42,642 nucleotides of DNA from Alkalibacterium gilvum (lineage in GTDB: Bacteria > Bacillota > Bacilli > Lactobacillales > Carnobacteriaceae_A), in assembly GCF_900109085.1 (NCBI RefSeq), contig NZ_FNYW01000013.1, forward strand, positions 1-42,642, given 5' to 3'. Positions within the stretch are counted from its first letter, which is position 1. Each line of letters begins with the position of its first letter. This document shows, one piece after another, positions 32,038 through 40,965 of this stretch. The notes under the pieces are model-generated. The model was not told the DNA's origin, did not search any database, and was given only the letters and a program-made list of their open reading frames with translations. The position numbers and the translations under genes are program-made.

Positions 32038-32139
32038 TTTTTCCCTCTCCTTATCTTGAACTTCAACACTCATTGTATATTGTATCACAAACAGATTAGA
32101 GATAAGGAAGTGAAATGTAACGATACTACTTTTTCCTTT

Positions 32140-33042
32140 TTAATTCTTCTTTCTTTTTCTGTGACGTTCTTCATGTACAATCTCAAAGGATTCTGAGGCC
32201 AGTTCGATTCTCTCACCTACTTCATCGAATCTTTTTAAAATAGCAATAGATATACGATCTTTCACTCCACGTCGCTCATGTGTATCAACGATATATCTTA
32301 AGCTGAGGGTAACAAAATTATCATCAAAAGCAACAAAAACTTGTGATTTGAGCGAAGCATGTTCAATACGGTACCGTCGCTTCATTCTTTGCCATTCGAC
32401 TTCTGCTGGCTCGTTATAATCACCAATGATTTCTTGTGCTATTTGAAGGACGATCTCTTTAGCTAAAGGAATATCACTATCAAAGTGAAGAGGAATATGT
32501 AACTCATCCCATAGAAATTTAAAATCTGCATTGTAATTATATACTGGGGAGGTAAAAATATAACTATTTGCAACGCGGACAATCCGTCCAGTATATTGGT
32601 CTCCTTCGACCCATTCACCTAATTCCATAAGTGTTGTTCGCAAAACACCTATATCTACAACATCCCCCTTAGATCCTCCTAAGAGTACACGGTCACCTGT
32701 TTTGAAAAAGTCTCCAAACATAATAGCAAACCAGCCTGCAAAACTAACAATTACTTCGCGTAAAGCATACGTTACCCCAGCACCAGCTAAACCTATGGCT
32801 GTTGTAAATCCTGTTAAATCGCTACCGAAAATATAAATGAACAGAAAGCCAAATAATATATTACTTCCCCATCTGGCGATTTTTTGTGTAACATACCAAT
32901 TTTCTGAGGCTTTGAATTTTTTATAGAGTCGATTCATTATAAAACGTCTAATAATTAAAATCAAAATAACCATCAAAACGAAAATAATAATACTGGTAAT
33001 CAACGGATTGGCTTCTATAAAATGTTTGATCCACTCTCTCAT
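32140..33042 (-). CDS. MscS family mechanosensitive channel
   Basis: 300 residues: three membrane helices (about 14-34, 60-78 and 83-104), the pore-lining segment GLAGAGVTYALREVIVSFAGWF with its Gly/Ala pattern, then the beta domain (FFKTGDRVLLGGSKGDVVDIGVLRTTL). It releases solutes on hypo-osmotic shock at the cell membrane. ATG at 33042 follows AAGGAG. The C-terminal end is very basic (HRKRKKN). Its place next to a possible osmolyte-use locus is suggestive only. Confidence 0.92.
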   Translation of the reverse strand: MREWIKHFIEANPLITSIIIFVLMVILILIIRRFIMNRLYKKFKASENWYVTQKIARWGSNILFGFLFIYIFGSDLTGFTTAIGLAGAGVTYALREVIVSFAGWFAIMFGDFFKTGDRVLLGGSKGDVVDIGVLRTTLMELGEWVEGDQYTGRIVRVANSYIFTSPVYNYNADFKFLWDELHIPLHFDSDIPLAKEIVLQIAQEIIGDYNEPAEVEWQRMKRRYRIEHASLKSQVFVAFDDNFVTLSLRYIVDTHERRGVKDRISIAILKRFDEVGERIELASESFEIVHEERHRKRKKN

Positions 33043-33120
33043 ATTTTAGGCTCCTTCTTAAGTTATAATCTTGGGATTGTCTCCTTTAATCATAACAGTT
33101 CAAAGAACTTAAGTAGATTG

Positions 33121-34263
33121 TTAAGCCTTCATTCCTTTAATTTTTCCAATCAAATCAATCAAGTGCATGCTACGTTTAACGGCTTTTAATAGCAGCGGCT
33201 GTCCATTTTCCATGGCTTCACTCAAAGTCATTGGTGCATCGACGATAGGAATCAGCGCATGGAGATTTTCTTCTTCAATAGCGGTTCTATCGCTATCAAT
33301 TTTTCCTGCGAATAAAAGTGCTGGGACAGAGTGTTTTTTTGCTAAGCGACTGATCCCAATAGGAACTTTCCCGCCTAAGGATTGGTCGTCAAATTTCCCC
33401 TCACCTGTAATGACGAGGTCTACATCCTGGATAAACTGCTCAAGATTACCCTTCTCTGCTAAAAGAGAGAGTCCACTTTGAAATTCACATGGGAAAAAGG
33501 ATAAGGCTGCATATCCGATTCCACCTGCGGCACCTGCTCCTTCTGTAAATCTCTGATCTTTTCCAGTCTCTTTGATAACAAGGTTAGAAAATTCGGACAT
33601 GTTTTTATCATAAGTAGAGAGTTCATCTTTACTTAATCCTTTCTGTTCTCCAAACACATGAACAGCGCCTTTTTCTCCAAGCAAAGGATTGGATACGTCT
33701 GAAGCAAGCAACCAGTTCACCTTTTTCACACGCTCATCTAATCCACTTGCGTCGATGGAATGAACCTGACCTAGTTTCACAGGTAGCTTTTTAAGTTCCT
33801 TGTTTTGAGCATCCTTGAAAACAACACCCAATGCTTGTAATAGTCCTAGTCCTCCATCGGTCGTTGCACTACCGCCTAGTCCTAATATAATGGTACTTGC
33901 CCCCTGATTAAGAGCTTGTGTAATTTGTTCGCCTACACCGTAGCTGGTATGGTTTTTTGGGTGCAAGGTCTCTTTATTGGCTTGAATTAACCCCGCTCCT
34001 TCAGCCACCTCGATAACAGCAGTCTTTTCCTGTTCCACCCATCCCCATTGCCCAATATAAGCGTCACCATTGACACCTGTTATAGTTGCTTTTTTAACTT
34101 CACCGTTCATAACGCCTACAAAAGCATCCACAGTTCCCTCACCACCATCAGCGATTGGGAAAGTTATGACGTCATGTTGCGGCAAGGCGTCTTTAACGCT
34201 TTGATTAGCTTTTTCACTTGTCATTGATCCTTTAAATGAATCAATAGCTGCAAGTATTTTCAT
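33121..34263 (-). CDS. Glycerate kinase
   Basis: 380 residues, the type I (GarK/GlxK) glycerate kinase family, which turns D-glycerate plus ATP into phosphoglycerate. Seen: MKILAAIDSFKGSMTS at the N-terminus, PIADGGEGT near 37-45, GLGGSATTDGGLG near 127-139 and TGEGKFDDQSLGGKVP near 286-301. ATG at 34263 follows AAAGGAG. It lies just downstream of the GH4-PTS-GH38 operon, past a terminator, on the same strand; a glycerate-releasing glycosidase there would supply its substrate. Confidence 0.95.
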   Translation of the reverse strand: MKILAAIDSFKGSMTSEKANQSVKDALPQHDVITFPIADGGEGTVDAFVGVMNGEVKKATITGVNGDAYIGQWGWVEQEKTAVIEVAEGAGLIQANKETLHPKNHTSYGVGEQITQALNQGASTIILGLGGSATTDGGLGLLQALGVVFKDAQNKELKKLPVKLGQVHSIDASGLDERVKKVNWLLASDVSNPLLGEKGAVHVFGEQKGLSKDELSTYDKNMSEFSNLVIKETGKDQRFTEGAGAAGGIGYAALSFFPCEFQSGLSLLAEKGNLEQFIQDVDLVITGEGKFDDQSLGGKVPIGISRLAKKHSVPALLFAGKIDSDRTAIEEENLHALIPIVDAPMTLSEAMENGQPLLLKAVKRSMHLIDLIGKIKGMKA

Positions 34264-34350
34264 TTCTTTTTTAGCTCCTTTCAGTCTTTTTCTCAGTATA
34301 TCACAGGTTGTTATCTATAGAACCGTATGATTTTTATAAATAATCTAAAC

Positions 34351-34381
34351 AAAAGACGCAGCGATACGCGCCGCGTCTTTT
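34351..34381 (-). terminator. Terminator of the GH38-PTS-GH4 operon
   Basis: Stem AAAAGACGC (34351-34359) with GCGTCTTTT (34373-34381), inner GCG/CGC pairs, followed by TTTTGTTTAG on the minus strand. Confidence 0.88.
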
Positions 34382-34388
34382 GTGTGTA

Positions 34389-35711
34389 CTATTTTAATTC
34401 AGGCCAATATTCTTTGTTGGCTTCAATTAATGCATCCAAAACTTTTCGTGCTTTTTTCGCATCAACAACCGTACGATTGAGTGTTAAAGCCTGCAATGCT
34501 TTAGTGTACGACCCTTCCATATAAGCTTCAACAGTTAATCGTTCAAAGGCATATTGATTCTCAATCAGTCCTTTGTAAAAAGTGCCGATATTACCTACTG
34601 CATAAGGTGCAGGACCATTCTTTCCTAAAGAAGCAGCAACTTCTACCATGCTATCAGCCGGCAAATTCGCTACGATACCGTTATTCCTAACCATGACTAC
34701 GAATGTTTTACGCAGGTTATTTGCGATTGATGCTGCCACTTCCACCATCATGTCCCCATGTGCATCGTTATGAACAACTTTAGAATCTTTTGCTGTCCCA
34801 TTTTCAACGATACGTCGACATTCCTGGAACACCTTCTGCTCTCTTCCTATATGCACTTCATCTGTTCGTGTCCATTCTGGATCAAGTTTAGATAACTTGT
34901 ATTCCGGATAAAGATAATACTGTAAGTACGTATTTGGCAAATATTCAGGGAAGTCGACAAGCATATCCTCAACCATTGCATAGGTTTCAAGCCAAGACTG
35001 ATCTCTTTGCTCCGCATCCACCGGACGGAAACCACCATTCAACACAATCTCTTTGATTTCAGGTGCTCTATCTTTCCCAGTTTCATCATAGATTTCAGTA
35101 AACCAGCCAAAGTGGTTAAGCCCAAAATAAACGGATTCAAGATTATTAACGTCTTCATCAATAAGACTAGCAAATGAACGTAATAGATTAACGGGCTGAT
35201 CACAAATGTTGAGTATTCTGTTTTCTTCTGGAAAAAGTTTATCCAGAGCCAAGGCCACAATTGCAGCTGGATTTGTGTAGTTTAATATCCAGGCATCCGG
35301 ACTTAACCGACGAACATCTTTGACCATTTCTTCCATATCACGAATTGACCGTAGCCCATAGGCAAAGCCACCTGGACCACACGTTTCCTGGCCAATCACA
35401 CCTAAACTCAGAGGGATTTTCTCATCTTTTTCTCGCATGGCGAAGCCGCCTGTACGCATTTGACAAAAAACAAAATCAACATCTTTATAAGCAACTTCTT
35501 TGTCAGTTGTATAAATGAGTTCGACTTCAGGCGCTTCTTCTTTGAAGAGTATCTTTGCGAATTCACCAATAACTTCTTGCCTTTTTTCATCAACATCATA
35601 TAGAACGATACGATTAAGTGCAAATGCATCCAAGTGCGTAGTCATTGCTTTTAAAATACCTGGCGTCCAAGTCGATCCCCCGCCTACAAGAACGATATTA
35701 TTTTTTTTCAT
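34389..35711 (-). CDS. GH4 family 6-phospho-alpha-glycosidase
   Basis: 440 residues of glycoside hydrolase family 4, NAD- and Mn-dependent enzymes that cleave phosphorylated sugars after PTS uptake. Seen: NAD site IVLVGGGSTWTP (6-17), GVIGQETCGPGGFAYGLRSI (104-123), NYTNPAA (144-150), metal ligands Cys170 and His200 (GLNHFGW). The four residues at the ligand are CDQP; the alpha-glucosidase branch (GlvA/MalH) has CDMP, beta enzymes CNVP, so an alpha enzyme with a changed residue is likely. ATG at 35711 (AAGGAG six bases before) is chosen over 35732, which overlaps the PTS stop. Confidence 0.9.
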   Translation of the reverse strand: MKKNNIVLVGGGSTWTPGILKAMTTHLDAFALNRIVLYDVDEKRQEVIGEFAKILFKEEAPEVELIYTTDKEVAYKDVDFVFCQMRTGGFAMREKDEKIPLSLGVIGQETCGPGGFAYGLRSIRDMEEMVKDVRRLSPDAWILNYTNPAAIVALALDKLFPEENRILNICDQPVNLLRSFASLIDEDVNNLESVYFGLNHFGWFTEIYDETGKDRAPEIKEIVLNGGFRPVDAEQRDQSWLETYAMVEDMLVDFPEYLPNTYLQYYLYPEYKLSKLDPEWTRTDEVHIGREQKVFQECRRIVENGTAKDSKVVHNDAHGDMMVEVAASIANNLRKTFVVMVRNNGIVANLPADSMVEVAASLGKNGPAPYAVGNIGTFYKGLIENQYAFERLTVEAYMEGSYTKALQALTLNRTVVDAKKARKVLDALIEANKEYWPELK

Positions 35712-35731
35712 GATACTCTCCTTTTTAGCCA

Positions 35732-37348
35732 TTATGAGTTTTTTTGTTCGTACATGTAATTATCAACAATGTTTCTCATTTTTGAGACTCGTCCACCGTA
35801 AACAACGTGAACCGTATTGTCGTCAGGCCTTACAATCCCGTTAGGCTGTGTTTTCTTCAGTAAGCTTTCATCGACTAGCTTTCCCTCTTTGACTTCCCCC
35901 CTTAACCGGCTGATACAATTGTCAACATCCGTTATATTATCCATACCGCCCGATCCATTAATAATATTTTCAGCTGTTTCTCTGTCTAATTCTTCCATGC
36001 TAACATTTTCATCCACTTCTACTTCATCTTCAAAATCTGATTCATTTCTACCAATTGTCATGACATTGAATTTTGAAATAACGAAGGTGTATGAGAAATA
36101 ATACATGGCAAAGAATATCGGTCCAGCTACTAAATAGATGTACCATTTTGTTTCTAACCCTTGAAGCATACCGAAGACGATCCAGTCAATAATTCCACCC
36201 TGTACGTTACCAATGGCAACATTTAGCAATGCCGGAATCAAGAATGAAAGTCCAGCAAAAATCGCATTCATTACCCACAAAATAGGTGAGATAAAGATAA
36301 AGGTAAATTCAATTGGTTCAGTGATTCCTGTAAGAATGACAGCAGTCACACCTGCCAAGAAGAATTTTAGTACACGATCTCTTTTTTCAGGTCTAGCCAT
36401 TTTGTACATGGCAAGAACTGCTGCCGGCATACCAAAGACCATGTGTAAAATTTTACCTTGAGCCAAGAATGCTGTGGCATTTGTTGAGAATTGTAGGTTG
36501 TTATCAAGTTGGTATAAATAAATTTGTAACGCACCAACTAATGATTCTCCATCAATATTTTCAATTCCACCTAAGGCTGTAAATCTAAATGTTTGATTGA
36601 GTATGTGATGGAGCCCTGTTGGATTAATTATTTTTTCAGTGAAGCCGTATAGGAAGACACCGAATGAACCACTTTCACTAATAAGTCCTCCAACCGCAAT
36701 AATAGCCTGATTAATTAGTGGCCATACAAACGCAAGAGCCATACCCATAACAGCTAAAACAATGGCTGCTACAATCGGTACGAATCGTTTGCCACTGTAA
36801 AACGTTAGTGCTGGGTGTAGTTCTGTTTCTCTGAATTTATTATGAAGGAATACGCCCATTAAACCGGCAATAATTCCTCCGATAACATTTGTATTGTAAA
36901 CAAAGATCCCAAGCGTGCTAGTGAACAGTGAGTTCTGCAAGGTTGCATCGACTTGACTCAAACCTTCAACATCCATTAAATGAGCAATTGCCGTCGTTTC
37001 AGCCGTAAATCCTTGAGCCTGTAGTACATAAGTCATACCTAGTAACATCGCAATATATCCTACTGCTCCTGCGTATACCGCTACTTCCTTGTCTCTTTTG
37101 ACCATTCCCAGTGGGATTGACATCGCGAACAATAGTGGTAAATACCCAAATGGTAAAGCAGATAACTTACGTATAAAGCCAAAGATTAATTGAAGCGTTT
37201 CATTGCCTAGAAACGGGACAACTTCAATGATGGCCGGATTTTGCAAGGCTGCTGCTAGTCCAAGGAATATAGCCATGAATGAGAGTAAACTGATTGGGAA
37301 AAGTAGTGATTTTCCGAAACTCTGAAAGTTCTTTTTAAAGTTTGTCAT
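35732..37348 (-). CDS. PTS permease, alpha-glucoside type IICB
   Basis: 538 residues: a membrane IIC domain (about 1-425, around ten hydrophobic segments) with the sugar-site segment GITEPIEFTFIFISP, then a linker and a IIB domain with phospho-Cys478 (DVDNCISRLRGEV). It imports and phosphorylates a sugar of the glucose/maltose class; no IIA domain is in the window, so a shared EIIA-Glc must serve it. ATG at 37348 has AAGAGG seven bases before it, so the frame start at 37366 is not used. It lies 17 bases after the GH38 gene and next to GH4. Confidence 0.93.
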   Translation of the reverse strand: MTNFKKNFQSFGKSLLFPISLLSFMAIFLGLAAALQNPAIIEVVPFLGNETLQLIFGFIRKLSALPFGYLPLLFAMSIPLGMVKRDKEVAVYAGAVGYIAMLLGMTYVLQAQGFTAETTAIAHLMDVEGLSQVDATLQNSLFTSTLGIFVYNTNVIGGIIAGLMGVFLHNKFRETELHPALTFYSGKRFVPIVAAIVLAVMGMALAFVWPLINQAIIAVGGLISESGSFGVFLYGFTEKIINPTGLHHILNQTFRFTALGGIENIDGESLVGALQIYLYQLDNNLQFSTNATAFLAQGKILHMVFGMPAAVLAMYKMARPEKRDRVLKFFLAGVTAVILTGITEPIEFTFIFISPILWVMNAIFAGLSFLIPALLNVAIGNVQGGIIDWIVFGMLQGLETKWYIYLVAGPIFFAMYYFSYTFVISKFNVMTIGRNESDFEDEVEVDENVSMEELDRETAENIINGSGGMDNITDVDNCISRLRGEVKEGKLVDESLLKKTQPNGIVRPDDNTVHVVYGGRVSKMRNIVDNYMYEQKNS

Positions 37349-37365
37349 TTTAAAACCTCTTCTCA

Positions 37366-39927
37366 TTAGTGTGTAATAATAATATTTCCAATTTCTTGAG
37401 GTGCAAGTGTGAGTGTCTTAATTGCTTCTAGTCTTTCTTCCATCGCTGTTGCTGTATAAGCTGTTTCAGAAAGTGATACTGTTATTTCTTCAGCGTGTGG
37501 ATTAAATAAACGAATGAAACGCTCGTTTTTATCCGTAAGTCTCGTTGATGAAACCACTAATCCGTTCAAATCAAGCGACAAGTGCGTATCTGTTTTTTCC
37601 ACTGTATTTCTTGGATTAATATTGAAACGGTTAAACTCTTTTAGTTGATAGCCAACAAGTGGTGTCAGATAATCTTTAGCTACATGACTTTCTTCTTCAT
37701 GAGAATGAGCGACTTCAAATGCAAATTCGAAAGTGAATGGCTCATTAATCAACTGGTTATCTGGGGTTTCAATTTCTATACCAGAAGGTCTACCTGGACG
37801 GTTTATAAGTTCTCTTTGTCCCAAATGAGAGAATGTTCGGAACAAGGTTAAGTGGATTGCCTCATCTAGAACCTCATATTCTTTCAAGCCCTTTGTATAC
37901 ACAGTAAATGCAGCGTCCGTATTTTTAAGAGAAACAAAGCTTTGTGCTGTTTCAACGCTGACTGGTTTTTCAACCCAACCATCTTTTTCCCAGATACTTA
38001 ACGGTTCTTCATTGTATACCGGCTTCATTTGAGTACTCATATAGCCATCAACTTTTACTTCTTCTGCTTGAATGCCAGTATTAAAAACGGCTCTATATCT
38101 ATTGTGTTCTGTTCTATTTTCATGATGCATTGTTACATATACTTTCGGATCACCCGGGTATAATTTTAGAGTAACGTTAAAGTTTACATCACGTTCAGCT
38201 TTTTTCTCTTCTCTTTGTGCCTGGTTCTCAGGTACAGTTAATTGCCAGTCTATCGTCATTTCTTTATAGTGTTTTTCTTCCACAACATTAACTGTCATGT
38301 CTCCACACTCTTCACTATTCAAAATCCAGTCATTATACGGAGGTGAATAGTCATAGCTGTCTCCAGCATCTCCACTATTTTCAATTGAAAGAATATTTGT
38401 GTAAACATCCTGAGTCTTTTTATCTTTATAGCATAATACATTGGATTCCACGAACAATTCCCCATAGTCATTGGAGATACGCTTTTTAGTCGGTACAGCT
38501 GCTTCTTTTTGCTCTTCATCCACTTCTTCAAAGGTTAGATAGCGGGCAGTTAAACCTTCAATTTCACCAATTGGAAGAACAATCGTTGTTCTATAAACCT
38601 TTATATCTTGTAATCGAGCAGCGACTTGACGATCGATTAGTCCAGCGTCTTCCTTCTCTTGAGATACTACTGAGTAGTCTAACGCTTGCTTATTTTCATC
38701 AAAGATACGGAAGCCTTTTGTTCGCGTTAGTATTTCTAAATCAACCATTTGATTGACACGTTTCTCAGGAAGCGGATTGACTAAAACAATGGTTTCGGAA
38801 CTTTCTTGATTTCCTAAACACATTAGTCTCAGGTGAAGTTCGATTTGTGTATCCACCATTTCTTTTGCATTCAAGAGACGTTGTTTGATATCTTGGTTTA
38901 CTTTATCTGAGTTACACCCGCCGATACTGTCATGTGCATGTGTTCCAAATAATATTTTTGATACTTTTTCAACAACGCCATGTGGGTATGGAATACCTGC
39001 TTGTTCACCAATCACTGCTAAAGGTTCCAAGACGTTATATAGATTGTTTTCAATATCTGTATTCAATAATTTAATATCCATACGCGTCGAACCAATTGTT
39101 CGGTGGATACGTGCATGCTTACTGTCAATCAATTCACCAGTAACGACCTCTAATTTATCCTTGTCCAATGCAGCAACATAAGACTCAAAATCACTGAGCA
39201 TAACTTGATCTTTGGGATAAATCCGTTTCATATTTTCCATTACTTGATAGATATTCTTTTGAATAGGCATCTGATCATGTCCGTTCATGATAAGTCTTGC
39301 ATTAGATGCTGAGTAATTATCTAAAACAGGCATGATTTTATTCATACGTTTTTCTAACTCATCAGGTTCTAACTCAAGATACTTTGCTCCTTGGTAACCT
39401 GTAGCTAAGTTAACACCTACAACTTCTGAACCATCGACACCCTTCCATAAGAAGTCAGATTTTTCAGCTTTCAACTCACTGAATCCTCTCCAGAAGAATG
39501 TAGAATCTATACCAAATTGTTTATAGATTTGCGGCATTTGGCTTGCATGTCCGAATGTATCAGGTGCATAACCAACAAGCATCGGTTCCCCAAATTCTTC
39601 AGCACGCTTGATTCCATAATATAAATTCCTAAAAATAGACTCGCCGTGAACAAGGAGTAAGTCTGTTTGCGTATACCAAGGTCCAACTCTTAAGTTCCCC
39701 TTTTCTATTAAGCTTCTCATTCTTGATTCGGCTTCGGGTTCTAATTCGAGATAATCATCAATCATTACACTTTGTCCATCTAATATATAGATTGTTTCCG
39801 GATTTTCTTCTAGAAACTCCATCACTTCTTGCATATGATTTCTTAATAATACTTTTGTTTCATCTTTTGTAAAATACCACTCTCTGTCCCAATGTGTGTG
39901 CATTAATATTCTAATTTCTCTATTCAT
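37366..39927 (-). CDS. GH38 alpha-mannosidase (mannosylglycerate hydrolase-like)
   Basis: 853 residues, bacterial GH38. Seen: zinc ligands His12 and Asp14 in HTHWDREW, nucleophile Asp123 in GYAPDTFGHASQMPQI, a second zinc His in FGTHAHDSIGGCN (about 335), then a beta-rich C-terminal half. The nearest known role by memory is MngB, which splits 2-O-(6-phospho-mannosyl)-D-glycerate into mannose 6-phosphate and glycerate; other GH38 members act on mannosides. It is cytoplasmic (no signal peptide). ATG at 39927 follows GAGGAG. First gene of the operon, with a cre-like site 36 bases upstream. Confidence 0.92.
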   Translation of the reverse strand: MNREIRILMHTHWDREWYFTKDETKVLLRNHMQEVMEFLEENPETIYILDGQSVMIDDYLELEPEAESRMRSLIEKGNLRVGPWYTQTDLLLVHGESIFRNLYYGIKRAEEFGEPMLVGYAPDTFGHASQMPQIYKQFGIDSTFFWRGFSELKAEKSDFLWKGVDGSEVVGVNLATGYQGAKYLELEPDELEKRMNKIMPVLDNYSASNARLIMNGHDQMPIQKNIYQVMENMKRIYPKDQVMLSDFESYVAALDKDKLEVVTGELIDSKHARIHRTIGSTRMDIKLLNTDIENNLYNVLEPLAVIGEQAGIPYPHGVVEKVSKILFGTHAHDSIGGCNSDKVNQDIKQRLLNAKEMVDTQIELHLRLMCLGNQESSETIVLVNPLPEKRVNQMVDLEILTRTKGFRIFDENKQALDYSVVSQEKEDAGLIDRQVAARLQDIKVYRTTIVLPIGEIEGLTARYLTFEEVDEEQKEAAVPTKKRISNDYGELFVESNVLCYKDKKTQDVYTNILSIENSGDAGDSYDYSPPYNDWILNSEECGDMTVNVVEEKHYKEMTIDWQLTVPENQAQREEKKAERDVNFNVTLKLYPGDPKVYVTMHHENRTEHNRYRAVFNTGIQAEEVKVDGYMSTQMKPVYNEEPLSIWEKDGWVEKPVSVETAQSFVSLKNTDAAFTVYTKGLKEYEVLDEAIHLTLFRTFSHLGQRELINRPGRPSGIEIETPDNQLINEPFTFEFAFEVAHSHEEESHVAKDYLTPLVGYQLKEFNRFNINPRNTVEKTDTHLSLDLNGLVVSSTRLTDKNERFIRLFNPHAEEITVSLSETAYTATAMEERLEAIKTLTLAPQEIGNIIITH

Positions 39928-39961
39928 GGAATTCTCCTCAATAATTATTTAGCTTAAATAA

Positions 39962-40012
39962 AGTATAACGCTTACATCAAAGTGTGTACTCCAAGAACAG
40001 GGATAATTATCC
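39962..40012 (-). promoter_or_regulatory. Control region of the GH38-PTS-GH4 operon: cre and palindrome
   Basis: Minus strand: ATGTAAGCGTTATAC (39963-39977) matches cre at 13 of 15 positions and overlaps a TATACT -10 candidate (39962-39967). The -35 is weak. Upstream is a perfect palindrome GGATAATTATCC (40001-40012), a possible site for the RpiR regulator. Confidence 0.55.
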
Positions 40013-40070
40013 AATAAATAATCGTCTGTCTTCGTTAGTAAAGAATAACGAAGACAGACGATTATTTATT
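40013..40070. terminator. 25-bp perfect hairpin after the RpiR gene
   Basis: Arms 40013-40037 and 40046-40070 are fully complementary, loop of eight bases, directly after the regulator's stop codon. It ends in a T-rich stretch on both strands. Confidence 0.85.
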
Positions 40071-40072
40071 TT

Positions 40073-40792
40073 TCACATTATTTTTTTCAGCTGATTTATT
40101 ACTTCATTAACCATCAGTATCATATGAATTTGTTGTTCTCTTGAGATGCCTTCCATTTTATCTACTGCTACATCATGATGGAAGGTGATTAAGCTTTCTT
40201 TCATAATTGATGAGTCTTTTTTTGTAATAGAAAGTACAGGTATATTTGTTTTTTTTGCATCGTGCGCAACCTGTAAACAACGCTGTGTCTCTCCTGAACT
40301 AGATAAAAGAACCAGGCTATAGTCTTTAAATTTTTTAAGCATTTGTGATTCTGATATGACGATTGCAGGTATTCCTAAATATAGGAGTTGCCTTGCCATA
40401 TACTGCGCAGATATATGCGAAGCACCTAGTCCAAACAGTAAAAGATGATGCCTTTTACTATATATATATTTTACTAAATCATCCGAACTCTGGAAATTAA
40501 TTTTACTTAAAATATAATCTGTATTAAGAATATGTTTAGTGGATGTTGATTTCATGTTTTCTATATCTTCTTTAATGGCATATTTCAAATCGCTAAAACC
40601 ATCAACCCCCAGCAATTTACTTGCTCTATTAATGGTTGCTTGTGAGGTATAACTTTGTTGAGCTATTTTAACCACTGTTTCATTTGGTATCATTTGAAAA
40701 TGTTCTTCCAAATAATCCAAGACTGACTTTTCGCTCCTTGTTACTTCCCTGTCAAAATTTCGTTCTTTCAGTTGATGAATGACACGATACAT
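40073..40792 (-). CDS. MurR/RpiR family regulator
   Basis: 239 residues: N-terminal helix-turn-helix (about 35-75, ETVVKIAQQSYTSQATINRASKLLG) and a C-terminal SIS domain (LLLFGLGASHISAQYMARQ, then SSSGETQRCLQVA) that binds a phosphosugar. ATG at 40792 is chosen because GGGAG lies eight bases before it; a GTG at 40807 is inside that site. It lies directly upstream of the GH38 operon in the same direction and most likely controls it, with the phosphorylated sugar as signal. Confidence 0.93.
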   Translation of the reverse strand: MYRVIHQLKERNFDREVTRSEKSVLDYLEEHFQMIPNETVVKIAQQSYTSQATINRASKLLGVDGFSDLKYAIKEDIENMKSTSTKHILNTDYILSKINFQSSDDLVKYIYSKRHHLLLFGLGASHISAQYMARQLLYLGIPAIVISESQMLKKFKDYSLVLLSSSGETQRCLQVAHDAKKTNIPVLSITKKDSSIMKESLITFHHDVAVDKMEGISREQQIHMILMVNEVINQLKKIM

Positions 40793-40965
40793 TCGACTCA
40801 CTCCCACGATAAACTTTACTTCGGTTCCTTCTATCCCTTCTATTGTACTTCAAATGGTCTATAAATGTTAAATTTTTATTTTCTTTTTAGGTACTAAGGT
40901 GTATACTGTATAAGGGTTTTAGAAAGACTAACCTTAAAAAAATATTAACTACGGGAGAGATTGTT

